DNA of 23,931 nucleotides from positions 1 through 23,931 of the forward strand of contig DAHVFK010000008.1 of NCBI GenBank assembly GCA_027317055.1. Reading direction: 5' to 3'. Made by a program: the position numbers and the translations under genes. This document shows, one piece after another, positions 15,375 to 21,988 of this stretch. The notes beneath the pieces were generated by a model, which worked only from the letters and a program-made list of their open reading frames with translations, had not been told where the DNA came from and did no database searches. The DNA is from Betaproteobacteria bacterium (GTDB taxonomy: Bacteria; Pseudomonadota; Gammaproteobacteria; Burkholderiales; SG8-39). Within the stretch, counting starts at the first letter, position 1, and the number at the start of each line of letters is the position of its first letter.

Positions 15375-15722
15375 GTGAAGCTTGGTCCCGGCTGGCAGGA
15401 CTGGGTGAACGTGGGCCTCGGGAGCTGGCTTCTCGTCTCGCCGCTTACCGACATCAGCGCCTCGCACACCGGGGCGGCGGCGTGGAGCGCCTATCTTGGC
15501 GGCGGTCTGGTGGTCGTCGTCGCGCTGGCCGCGACCGGTCGCCCGCAGCTGTGGAAAGAATGGCTCAACGCAGCCGCGGGGCTGTGGCTCGTCATGGCAC
15601 CGCACCTGATCGGGTTCGAGGACCAGCTTGGTCAGATGCAGAACCACACCATCGTCGGACTGGCGGTGGCGGTGTTCGCCATTTGGGCGGTCCTGCGCCG
15701 GCCGGCGCCGAAAGGAGGATGA
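15375..15722 (+). CDS. SPW-repeat membrane protein
   Basis: This 115-residue protein has four predicted transmembrane segments in two related halves: WQDWVNVGLGSWLLVSPL and WKEWLNAAAGLWLVMAPHLIGF. That Trp-Asn...Gly-x-Trp-Leu...Pro pattern is the SPW repeat, a family of small bacterial membrane proteins with no established biochemical role, often in stress or accessory gene groups. I use GTG 15375, which begins just before the first repeat and avoids an Arg-rich extension that overlaps nuoJ. The ribosome site is weak. It is followed one base later by the DUF5676-like gene. Confidence 0.75.
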   Translation: MKLGPGWQDWVNVGLGSWLLVSPLTDISASHTGAAAWSAYLGGGLVVVVALAATGRPQLWKEWLNAAAGLWLVMAPHLIGFEDQLGQMQNHTIVGLAVAVFAIWAVLRRPAPKGG

Positions 15723-15723
15723 C

Positions 15724-15987
15724 ATGAAGCGCGGCATCGATCTGGTGGCCCTGGGCCACACGGCAAGCCTCTTTCTCGCCTTCACCTTTACCGCCTGCGT
15801 GGCGTTCGACGTCGCTTTCCCGCAATGGGCGATGTTCGGCGCCTGGCAGAAGCTGGTGCCCGGCTTCGCGGGGCTCGACTGGAAGAGCTACATCGTCGGC
15901 CTCGCCGAGACCTACGCCTACGGCTGGTACTTCGCGCTGGTGTGGGCACCGCTGTACAACTTTTTCGCTTCGCGCAGGCAGGACTGA
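15724..15987 (+). CDS. Small two-TM membrane protein, DUF5676-like
   Basis: This 87-residue protein has a membrane helix near residues 9-32 and a second at ~55-80 ending YGWYFALVWAPLYNFFASRRQD. The pattern of a short first helix, an aromatic loop and a G-W...A-x-x-Y-N-x-F terminus resembles the DUF5676 family, whose function is unknown to me. A strong AAGGAGG (15712-15718) overlaps the end of the SPW gene, so the two are translated from one message. The next gene starts one base after the stop, forming a tight set with the SPW and CBS-BON genes. Confidence 0.6.
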   Translation: MKRGIDLVALGHTASLFLAFTFTACVAFDVAFPQWAMFGAWQKLVPGFAGLDWKSYIVGLAETYAYGWYFALVWAPLYNFFASRRQD

Positions 15988-15988
15988 C

Positions 15989-16687
15989 ATGCAGGCCAAG
16001 GACGTGATGACTTCGCCCGCGGTCACGGTCGCGCCGGAGACGCCGGTCGAGGAGATCGCGAAGCTGCTGCTCACGCGCGGCATCAGCGCGGTTCCGGTAC
16101 TGGACGCCGGCGGCCGGCTCGCGGGAATCGTAAGCGAAGGCGACCTGGTGCGGCGGCCCGAGTCGGGGACCGAGCGCCGGCCCGCGTGGTGGCTTCGCCT
16201 GCTCGGCGACGGCGACGAGCAGGCGCGCGACTACGTTAAGTCGCACGGCCGGCGGGCCGCCGACGTGATGACGCGCGAGGTCGTCTCGGTAGACGAGCAT
16301 GCGACCCTGGCATCGATCGCGACGCTGCTGGAGAAGCATCGCATCAAACGCGTTCCGGTGCTGCGCGAGGGCAGGGTGATCGGAATCGTGAGCCGCGCGA
16401 ACCTGCTGCAAGGGCTCGCCGCGCACCCGCCCGCCGCGCCGGCGGTGCTCGACGACGAGGCGTTGCGGGCGCGCGTGTTCGACGAGATCAGACGCGCGGG
16501 CGTCGACACGGCTTTCGTCAACGTGGTGGTGTACGGCGGGAGGGTGCAGCTGTGGGGCGGCGTGCGCTCGCCCGAGCAGCACGCCGCGGCGAGGCTCGCC
16601 GCGCAGACGCTCGCCGGCGCGCGCGTGGTCGAGGACCACCTCGGAGTATTTTCGCCGATGGTGCAGGCGACGATGTGGGCGGAATAG
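15989..16687 (+). CDS. CBS-pair plus BON domain protein
   Basis: This 232-residue protein has two CBS motifs (about 7-60, beginning VMTSPAVTVAPETPVEEIAK, and 92-145, beginning VMTREVVSVDEHATL, each followed by a GI-VS-DL/NL turn) and a C-terminal BON domain (about 158-225, with NVVVYGGRVQLWGGV). CBS pairs bind adenosine nucleotides and act as energy or ionic sensors. BON domains associate with membranes or other proteins. This fusion is common in proteobacteria and is often stress-induced, but its partner is unknown. No signal peptide is present. It is the third gene of a run of closely spaced genes starting at the SPW gene. Confidence 0.88.
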   Translation: MQAKDVMTSPAVTVAPETPVEEIAKLLLTRGISAVPVLDAGGRLAGIVSEGDLVRRPESGTERRPAWWLRLLGDGDEQARDYVKSHGRRAADVMTREVVSVDEHATLASIATLLEKHRIKRVPVLREGRVIGIVSRANLLQGLAAHPPAAPAVLDDEALRARVFDEIRRAGVDTAFVNVVVYGGRVQLWGGVRSPEQHAAARLAAQTLAGARVVEDHLGVFSPMVQATMWAE

Positions 16688-17160
16688 CAAATCGAGCGGC
16701 GTACCGGCGTCCGTGGCGTGTGCTTCGTGCCTGGTTCCTGGCCGCGCTCGCGCTCAATCTGTTCTGGGAAATCGTGCAGCTGCCGCTTTATACGATCGCA
16801 TCGAGCGAGCCTGCGCAGCGCATCATCTTCGCGGTCGTTCACTGCACCGCCGGTGACCTGGTCATTTCGATCGCCGCGTACTTCCTCGCGGCGTTCGCTG
16901 TCCATGCGCTGGACTGGCCGTTGGTGCGCGCATGGACGGGAGGCGCGCTCGCCACCGCGGCGGGGCTCGCCTACGTCGTTTACAGCGAGTGGTATAACGT
17001 GTATCAAGCCGGCAACTGGGCATACACATCCGCCATGCCGACCGTGTTCGGCATCGGGGTCTCGCCACTCCTGCAATGGGCCGTAATTCCCGCCCTTACG
17101 ATGCTCGCCGTGCGCAAGTCGGCGCGGGCGAGCCGGGCGCCACGAGCGCCGGCCCCATGA
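16675..17160 (+). CDS. Four-TM membrane protein of unknown function
   Basis: This protein of about 161 residues has four hydrophobic segments. Recognisable but functionally unassigned motifs are NLFWEIVQLPLYT in the first helix, HCTAGDLVIS before the second, YSEWYNVYQAGNWAYTSAMPTV and GIGVSPLLQWAVIP in the last. Membrane-embedded Glu, His and Asp residues could bind a metal or move ions, but I can name no activity. GTG 16675 overlaps the end of the CBS-BON gene by 13 bases; GTG 16720 is a possible shorter start directly before the first helix. The stop overlaps the merR start (ATGA), so it is coupled to that regulator and may be part of its regulon. Confidence 0.65.
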   Translation: MGGIANRAAYRRPWRVLRAWFLAALALNLFWEIVQLPLYTIASSEPAQRIIFAVVHCTAGDLVISIAAYFLAAFAVHALDWPLVRAWTGGALATAAGLAYVVYSEWYNVYQAGNWAYTSAMPTVFGIGVSPLLQWAVIPALTMLAVRKSARASRAPRAPAP

Positions 17161-17570
17161 AGGTGAGCGAGCTGGCGAAGGCGGCGGGGGTATCGCCCCA
17201 CGCTGTGCGCTACTACGCGCAGAGGGGTCTGCTCAGGCCGCAGCGGCGCCCCGGAAATCGATACCGGGCGTTCGAGATGGCGGACGTGCGGCGCTTGGAG
17301 TTCATCCGCAGCGCGCAGCGGCTGGGGTTTTCGCTCAAGGAGATCGGCACGATCCTCTACATGAGCCGGCAGGGCAAGACGCCGTGCCCGATGGTGCGAG
17401 GCATCCTGCAGCAGCGCATCCCCGACGCCGCACGCGATCTGAAAGCGGTGGCTAATCTGCTGCGCCGCATGAAAGCCGCCGCGCGGATCTGGCGCAGCAT
17501 GCCGGACGGGGTCCCCGACGGCGATTCGATCTGCCGCCTGATCGAGGCGGCGGAGGAACGGCTCGGCTGA
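17157..17570 (+). CDS. MerR-family transcriptional regulator (copy 1)
   Basis: This 137-residue protein starts with the MerR winged helix-turn-helix: KVSELAKAAGVSPHAVRYYAQRGLL, then GNRYR and RLEFIRSAQRLGFSLKEI. A coiled-coil dimerisation helix follows, with Cys77 (TPCPMVR) and Cys126 (DSICRLIE). Cysteines in such positions bind Zn, Cd, Pb, Cu or Hg in MerR relatives, but the pair here does not match a specific metal class that I can name. The start is ATG 17157, coupled to the preceding membrane-protein gene. It is a clear paralogue of the regulator at 18250: same length, same Cys77 and Cys126, same GFSL and PDG positions. Candidate targets are the dyads at 13764, 14714 and 18660. Confidence 0.88.
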   Translation: MKVSELAKAAGVSPHAVRYYAQRGLLRPQRRPGNRYRAFEMADVRRLEFIRSAQRLGFSLKEIGTILYMSRQGKTPCPMVRGILQQRIPDAARDLKAVANLLRRMKAAARIWRSMPDGVPDGDSICRLIEAAEERLG

Positions 17571-17594
17571 GGCCGTGTGTGCAGGCCTCAGCCG
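17564..17594. terminator. Strong hairpin at the end of merR copy 1
   Basis: CGGCTGAGGCC (17564-17574) and GGCCTCAGCCG (17584-17594) form a perfect 11-bp stem with a 9-base loop; the merR stop codon lies in the left arm. No T-tract follows on the + strand (an A-run comes instead), so it is a terminator-like or RNA-stabilising hairpin rather than a textbook intrinsic terminator. Confidence 0.5.
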
Positions 17595-17656
17595 GCTGGA
17601 AAAAATCGCCCGAACCTTTCCCGTCATCCCCCGGCGCCTTGCCAAGTTCGCGCGAA

Positions 17657-17670
17657 CTGATCTAGATCAA
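17657..17670. promoter_or_regulatory. FNR/ANR-like site
   Basis: CTGATCTAGATCAA differs by one base from the TTGAT-N4-ATCAA consensus bound by FNR, ANR and related CRP-family oxygen or NO sensors. Its centre lies about 40 bases before the ATG of the exported-protein gene and about 100 bases before the alternative GTG 17767. With the GTG start, a transcript beginning near 17705 would give the usual -41.5 spacing. Confidence 0.5.
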
Positions 17671-17703
17671 TATCTGCGGCCGGCGCGATGAGAACATGTC
17701 CCA

Positions 17704-18150
17704 ATGGTCGCCCCAAACCTCATTCGGCCGAGAGTAACCGCGCACAGCGCGCGCAGGGGCGGGGCGGTGTCGACCCTGCTGGCGATCGTGGCAGTATTGG
17801 GTCTCACGCTTCGCCCGGCCTGCGACGTTCTCGCGGCTGTGGAGGCGGGAACCGGAACGCAAACAGCGGTCGTTTATGTCGCCAATTCTACGGCTGCCGA
17901 CGACGCGCATGGCCAAGGCTATGGCCACGACGACGACGATGGGCCATGCTGCTCAACCGTCGCGGATGGGTCGCTCATCGTACGTCTCGATGCGGCGGCA
18001 GTCGCAGGCGCCGGTGCGCAACCTGTAATCGCTCGCTTTCCGGCATGGCGCATTCCAAGTCCTGTCCTTGGCAAGCCGTCGCCGGTCGCAGGTCCCTCAG
18101 CGCTCCTTCCCTTAGCGTTTCACGCTCGTTCGGCGCCTCTGCGCCGTTGA
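17704..18150 (+). CDS. Exported protein with His/Asp-rich and Cys-Cys motif
   Basis: This protein of up to 148 residues has an N-terminal Arg-rich stretch, a hydrophobic segment (STLLAIVAVLGLTL) consistent with a signal peptide or anchor, and a central HGQGYGHDDDDGPCCS motif that could hold a metal ion. The C-terminal third is Pro/Ala-rich and low in features. It is reminiscent of DUF2946-type small exported proteins of copper regions, but I cannot confirm that. ATG 17704 has no clear ribosome site; GTG 17767 with AGGGG upstream is an alternative start that begins right at the signal-like segment. It lies between two merR genes, so a metal-related role is inferred only from context. Confidence 0.5.
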   Translation: MVAPNLIRPRVTAHSARRGGAVSTLLAIVAVLGLTLRPACDVLAAVEAGTGTQTAVVYVANSTAADDAHGQGYGHDDDDGPCCSTVADGSLIVRLDAAAVAGAGAQPVIARFPAWRIPSPVLGKPSPVAGPSALLPLAFHARSAPLRR

Positions 18151-18249
18151 TCCCTTGATCGTTCGCCGTCTGTCCGGGTGCGCCGCTGCGCGCCCGGCGC
18201 AGGCGATTCGTGGCACGCGTACGAAATCACCAGGACAAGGGATGACGAT

Positions 18250-18663
18250 ATGTTGGTTACAGACATTGCGAAACGGGCGAGCGTAAGCGCCCACACGATC
18301 CGCTACTACGAACGCATCGGTCTGCTGGACGCGACCCGCGACGCGGGCAACCGCTACCGGATCTTCGGCGTCGCCGCGGTCGAACGGCTGCGCTTCGTGC
18401 AGCAGGCCAAGCGGCTCGGATTTTCGCTCGCCGAGATCCGCACCGTTCTCGACGCCTGCGACGCGGGCGAATCGGCGTGCCCGCTGGTGCGCGAGATCGT
18501 GCGGACCCGGATCGTCGAGAACGCCGCGCACATCCGCGAGCTCGAGCGCCTGCAACGCCGGCTCGAACACGCTCTGCGGCAATGGGCCCGGATGCCGGAC
18601 GGCGCGCCGGATGCTGACGCCATATGCCATCTGATCGAATCGCTCGGGATGGACGATGCTTGA
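18250..18663 (+). CDS. MerR-family transcriptional regulator (copy 2)
   Basis: This 137-residue protein has the MerR helix-turn-helix VTDIAKRASVSAHTIRYYERIGLL, then GNRYRIFGVAAVERLRFVQQAKRLGFSLAEI and a coiled coil. Cysteines occur at 70, 77 (SACPLVR) and 126 (DAICHLIE), so it has one more than copy 1. ATG 18250 follows AAGGGATG. A dyad inside a TTGACC promoter overlaps its stop codon and precedes the methyltransferase gene, the usual arrangement of a MerR regulator upstream of its own target. Metal specificity cannot be read from the sequence; resemblance to both ZntR/PbrR-like and other MerR groups is partial. Confidence 0.9.
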   Translation: MLVTDIAKRASVSAHTIRYYERIGLLDATRDAGNRYRIFGVAAVERLRFVQQAKRLGFSLAEIRTVLDACDAGESACPLVREIVRTRIVENAAHIRELERLQRRLEHALRQWARMPDGAPDADAICHLIESLGMDDA

Positions 18664-18690
18664 CCTTGGAGCGGCACAAAGGTTGCCTGA
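18660..18690 (+). promoter_or_regulatory. MerR-family promoter/operator before the methyltransferase gene
   Basis: TTGACC (18660-18665) is followed by a dyad, ACCTTGGAGCGGCACAAAGG, whose outer five bases on each side are perfectly complementary (ACCTT...AAGGT). It closely matches the site at 14714 across about 27 bases. The -10 at a 19-base spacer (GCCTGA) is poor. It lies at the very end of merR copy 2 and 68 bases before the next gene. Confidence 0.6.
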
Positions 18691-18757
18691 TCTGCGCTGG
18701 GACACGAAAGTGAAACGCGCGAAGGAGCGGCGATGAACGCCTCGCAGGAACCTGCGC

Positions 18758-19402
18758 ATGCAAACGCACACCACCACCGCCTACGGCCTGTGGACGCTGG
18801 TGATCATCAACTCGCTGGTGTTCCTGATTTTCGCGTTCAGCTTCACCCGGCCGCGGACCCGGCGCGACTGGCGCTCGTTCGGGGTGTTCGCGGCGTTCAT
18901 CGTCGCCCTGTTCACCGAGATGTACGGGTTTCCGCTGACCCTCTATCTGCTCGCGGGATGGCTGCAGACCCGCAATCCGGGCCTCGACCTGCTGTCGCAC
19001 GACGCCGGGCACCTGTGGCAGACGGTCTTCGGCTGGAAGGGCGACCCGCACGCCGATTCGCTGCACATCGCGAGCAATCTGCTCATCCTCGCGGGCTTTA
19101 TCCTGCTTGCTGCGGCGTGGTGGCTGCTTTACCGGGCCCGGCGTGCCGGGCGGCTGGCGACTCGGGGCCTGTACGCCCTCGTGCGCCATCCCCAGTACGA
19201 CGGCTTCGTGCTGATCCTGGTCGGCTTCCTGCTGCAGTGGCCGACGATCCTCACGCTGCTGATGTTTCCGGTCCTCGTCGCCATGTACGCGCGCCTCGCG
19301 CGGCTGGAGGAGCGCGAAATGCTCGCCACGTTCGGGGAAGCGTACCGCCGCTACGCCGACGCGACGCCGCGCTTCCTGCCCGGGCTGAAACCGGCGCCTT
19401 GA
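18758..19402 (+). CDS. Isoprenylcysteine carboxyl methyltransferase-like membrane protein
   Basis: This 214-residue protein has about five transmembrane helices and the C-terminal ICMT/phospholipid-methyltransferase signature: RGLYALVRHPQYDGFVLI, then LARLEEREMLATFGEAYRRYADATPRFLPG. In this superfamily the RHPxY and EE...F...Y..Y elements bind S-adenosylmethionine and substrate at the membrane face. Bacterial members rarely have known substrates. It differs from many bacterial homologues by a long N-terminal half (GFPLTLYLLAGWLQTRNPGLDLLSHDAGHLWQ). ATG 18758 follows AGGAA. A stronger GGAG-ATG at 18733 is out of frame. The MerR-type promoter upstream suggests it is the main target of merR copy 2. 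Confidence 0.8.
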   Translation: MQTHTTTAYGLWTLVIINSLVFLIFAFSFTRPRTRRDWRSFGVFAAFIVALFTEMYGFPLTLYLLAGWLQTRNPGLDLLSHDAGHLWQTVFGWKGDPHADSLHIASNLLILAGFILLAAAWWLLYRARRAGRLATRGLYALVRHPQYDGFVLILVGFLLQWPTILTLLMFPVLVAMYARLARLEEREMLATFGEAYRRYADATPRFLPGLKPAP

Positions 19403-19459
19403 TGAGCGGCGAACCGGGCCGCACGATTTATTTTGTCAAAGCTGATAGGGGGAAGTGCC

Positions 19460-20830
19460 ATGCTTAGCGCAAGTCGAAATCGAGCTTCAAAGCTGTTCAA
19501 CCTGGCGCTGTGGATCGGCGTCGCCGCGCTGGGATTGTCCTCGGCGCCGGCCTCCGCGATCCCGAGCTTCGCGCGCCAGACCGGGGCGTCCTGCTCCTCG
19601 TGCCATACGGTGTTTCCGGCCCTGACCGCGTTCGGCCGCCAGTTCAAGCTGCGCGGCTATACCCTCGGCTCGGGGAACGACGACAAGGCGTTCCCCTACA
19701 ACCTGCCGCTGGCGATGGGGGTCCAGGTCGCGAACACCTCGATCAAGGACCCGAACAAGGGCGCGGACAAGGAAGCGGATTTCCCGCGCGCGGACAAGGT
19801 GATCGTGCAGCAGGTCGCCCTGTACTACGGCGGCAAAGTCGCCGGTAACGTAGGGGCGTTCGCGCAGTACAACTGGGACGGCATCGAGCGGAGCTGGGGC
19901 GCCGAAATGGTCGACATCCGCTACGCCGACAGCACGACCACCAAGGGCAAGGAGTTGCTATACGGCGTGTCGGTGAGCAACTCGCCCTCGGTGCAGGATG
20001 TCTGGAACACGAGCCCGATGTGGACGTTCCCGCACCTGGGCAACGCGGGCATCATGCCAATGGTCACCTCCCTCATGGACATGACGCTGGCCAACCAGGT
20101 GGGCGGAATCGGCGCGTACGGCTTCTACGACAGCCAGTACTACGGCGAAGTCGGCTTCTTCCATAACGGCAAGAAGGGGATCTTCCGGCCGCTGAACTGG
20201 GGCAAGGACTTGACCACCGCGGTCGAGGGCAACGCGCCGCACCTGCGCCTGGCTTGGGAAAAGAACTGGGATGCCAACAGCCTCGAGATCGGGATGCACG
20301 CGCTGCGCGCGAACATCTACCCGGACCCGGCAAACCTGAGCGGCCCCACGGATCGTTTCACCGACTTGGCAATCGACGGCCAGTACCAGCATGACGGCGG
20401 CGCGCACATGTACTCGGTGCACGCCTTTTACAGCCGCGAGAAGCGCGACTGGCTGGCGAGCCTTCCCATGGGGATGGCCTCGAACGCCTCGGACAACCTC
20501 GACACCTTCAAGCTGAGCGCGCACTACTGGTACCAGCGCAAGATCGGGGGCGGAATCGGAATCTTCGATTACCGCGGCGACAGCGACATGCTGAAGTACG
20601 GCATGGGCGGGACGGCGAGCGCGATGGGCAACGCCAGCGGCAGCCCCGATACGCGCGGCTGGATCGCGGAAGCCGACTGGCTGCCGCTGAAGAACGAGCA
20701 GAACCTGAAGATCGGGCTGCGCTACACGGCTTACACCAAGTTCAACGGCGCGAGCGACAACTACAACGGCTTCGGGCGCAACGCCTCCGACAACAACTCG
20801 GTGTTCGCTTACCTCTGGATGCTGTACTGA
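19460..20830 (+). CDS. Cyc2-like fused cytochrome c-porin (outer membrane)
   Basis: This 456-residue protein has a signal peptide (cleavage near ASA, residue 33), one haem-c site CSSCH (Cys45, Cys48, His49) and then a long aromatic-rich stretch of alternating polar and hydrophobic residues that ends in YLWMLY, as in outer-membrane beta-barrels with a C-terminal aromatic. The sequence around the haem, IPSFARQTGASCSSCHTVFP followed by LTAFGRQFKLRGYTLG, strongly resembles the N-terminus of Cyc2-type iron-oxidising porin-cytochromes, in which a haem plugs a barrel and carries electrons across the outer membrane. Iron oxidation itself is not proven; many relatives have no assigned substrate. ATG 19460 follows AGGGGGAAG. 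It is the first of four cytochrome genes. Confidence 0.78.
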   Translation: MLSASRNRASKLFNLALWIGVAALGLSSAPASAIPSFARQTGASCSSCHTVFPALTAFGRQFKLRGYTLGSGNDDKAFPYNLPLAMGVQVANTSIKDPNKGADKEADFPRADKVIVQQVALYYGGKVAGNVGAFAQYNWDGIERSWGAEMVDIRYADSTTTKGKELLYGVSVSNSPSVQDVWNTSPMWTFPHLGNAGIMPMVTSLMDMTLANQVGGIGAYGFYDSQYYGEVGFFHNGKKGIFRPLNWGKDLTTAVEGNAPHLRLAWEKNWDANSLEIGMHALRANIYPDPANLSGPTDRFTDLAIDGQYQHDGGAHMYSVHAFYSREKRDWLASLPMGMASNASDNLDTFKLSAHYWYQRKIGGGIGIFDYRGDSDMLKYGMGGTASAMGNASGSPDTRGWIAEADWLPLKNEQNLKIGLRYTAYTKFNGASDNYNGFGRNASDNNSVFAYLWMLY

Positions 20831-20848
20831 CCCAAGGGAGTTGCCGCG

Positions 20849-21184
20849 ATGATGCGCATGAGAGCGATACCTACGGCCCTCGCGATCGGACTCGCCGCCG
20901 CTGCCGTGACGGCGGCGGCCGATCCGGGTCAGGATGTCTTCCAGAAGAACTGCGTCGCTTGCCACGGCGCGAACGGCAAGGGCATCCTCCCGGGCATTCC
21001 GGATCTGACCAGAAAGGGCGGCGTGCTCGCGAAGCCGGACGACGTGCTGCTCAAGCATGTCACCGACGGCTTCAAGAGCCCGGGCTCGCCCATGCCGATG
21101 CCGCCCAAGGGCGGCAACCCCTCGCTGACCGAGGCGCAGCTGCGGGCCGCGCTGCAGTACGCGAAGCGCGAGTTCGGCAAGTGA
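20849..21184 (+). CDS. Small periplasmic class I cytochrome c
   Basis: This 111-residue protein has a signal peptide (cleavage near residue 24) and one haem site, CVACH (Cys35, Cys38, His39), followed by GANGKGILPGIPDLT. The axial Met is probably Met82 or Met84 in SPMPMPPKGGN. Size and motifs fit a soluble mono-haem electron shuttle. AAGGGAG lies nine bases before the ATG, and the gene begins 18 bases after the porin-cytochrome, so the two are very likely co-transcribed. It could carry electrons from the outer-membrane porin-cytochrome to the membrane-anchored cytochrome that follows. Confidence 0.88.
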   Translation: MMRMRAIPTALAIGLAAAAVTAAADPGQDVFQKNCVACHGANGKGILPGIPDLTRKGGVLAKPDDVLLKHVTDGFKSPGSPMPMPPKGGNPSLTEAQLRAALQYAKREFGK

Positions 21185-21227
21185 CGCGCCGGCGCGGATT
21201 GCGCACGAGCTGAAAGGGGGAGCGGTC

Positions 21228-21977
21228 ATGGAGCTTCACATTCGGGCGGGCTCCTCGCTGTCCGCGCTTCCTGCCCCCGCCAAGGTGCTCTTTACCTGTT
21301 TTCTCATCACCATCGGTCTCGGCTACCTGGCGGCGATCTACTACCTGTTCACGATCGACGTCGATCCGCATGAGAAGATGGGCATGTCGGTGGTCAACGG
21401 CATCGAGATGAAATACCACGGCGAGCGGGGCAACACGCGCCTCGAGGCGGCGCTGCGAGGCGTCATGGCCGGCCGCATCAGTCCCGAAGACCGGGCGAAA
21501 GTCATCGACTGGCTGCGCAACGGCGCGGCCAAGGAGGGTTTCGCCGCCGTCGGCCCGATCTTCGACAAGGACTGCACGGTCTGTCACAGCGCCAAGTCCG
21601 GATTGCCGATCCCGCCGCTGACCGGCTTCGAAGAGGTCAGCAAGGTCGCCAGGGTGGACACCGGGCCGAGTCTCAGCGACCTCGCGCGGGTGTCGCACAT
21701 CCACCTGTTCGGCATCAGCCTGATCTTCGCGCTCACCGGCGCAATCTTCGCGCTGAGCCGCGTGCCGCGGAATTGGAAGACGCTCATCATCGCCCTGCCG
21801 TACCTTTCCATCTGGGCGGACATCGGCTCGTGGTGGATCACGAAGTATCAGCCGCTATTCGCCTACATCGTACTGAGCGGCGGGGGCCTCATGGGCGTCT
21901 CGCTCGCCGCGCAGCTGCTTATCCCGCTGTGGCAGATGTGGCTCGGGCCGCGCGATCAGACGGCGCCGGCCGGTTAG
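21228..21977 (+). CDS. Membrane-anchored cytochrome c with three C-terminal membrane helices
   Basis: This 249-residue protein has one transmembrane helix near 19-42, a periplasmic part with a single haem site CTVCH (Cys116, Cys119, His120), and three further helices (about 155-176, 180-203, 208-235). Two histidines (His157 and His159 in SHIHLFG) lie at the start of the second helix and could bind a b-type haem, although no clear partner His is seen. I do not recognise a named family. Its position after a porin-cytochrome and a soluble cytochrome suggests an inner-membrane electron entry or exit point, perhaps to quinone. GAAAGGGGGAG gives a strong ribosome site before ATG 21228. Confidence 0.7.
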   Translation: MELHIRAGSSLSALPAPAKVLFTCFLITIGLGYLAAIYYLFTIDVDPHEKMGMSVVNGIEMKYHGERGNTRLEAALRGVMAGRISPEDRAKVIDWLRNGAAKEGFAAVGPIFDKDCTVCHSAKSGLPIPPLTGFEEVSKVARVDTGPSLSDLARVSHIHLFGISLIFALTGAIFALSRVPRNWKTLIIALPYLSIWADIGSWWITKYQPLFAYIVLSGGGLMGVSLAAQLLIPLWQMWLGPRDQTAPAG

Positions 21978-21988
21978 ACGAGGCAGTG

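Noticed and set aside
13852..15378. 508-codon + strand frame crossing three genes
   Set aside because: It runs out of frame through the YHS, unknown and nuoJ genes and has Arg/Ala-rich composition. The three separate genes have clear motifs or ribosome sites.
17564..17594. Calling the 11-bp hairpin a firm intrinsic terminator
   Set aside because: There is no T-tract on the + strand, and on the - strand the T-run precedes the stem, so only a terminator-like hairpin can be claimed.
18733..18757. ATG with strong GGAG site as start of the methyltransferase gene
   Set aside because: It is in a different frame from the methyltransferase signature and leads into a low-complexity product; ATG 18758 is in frame.
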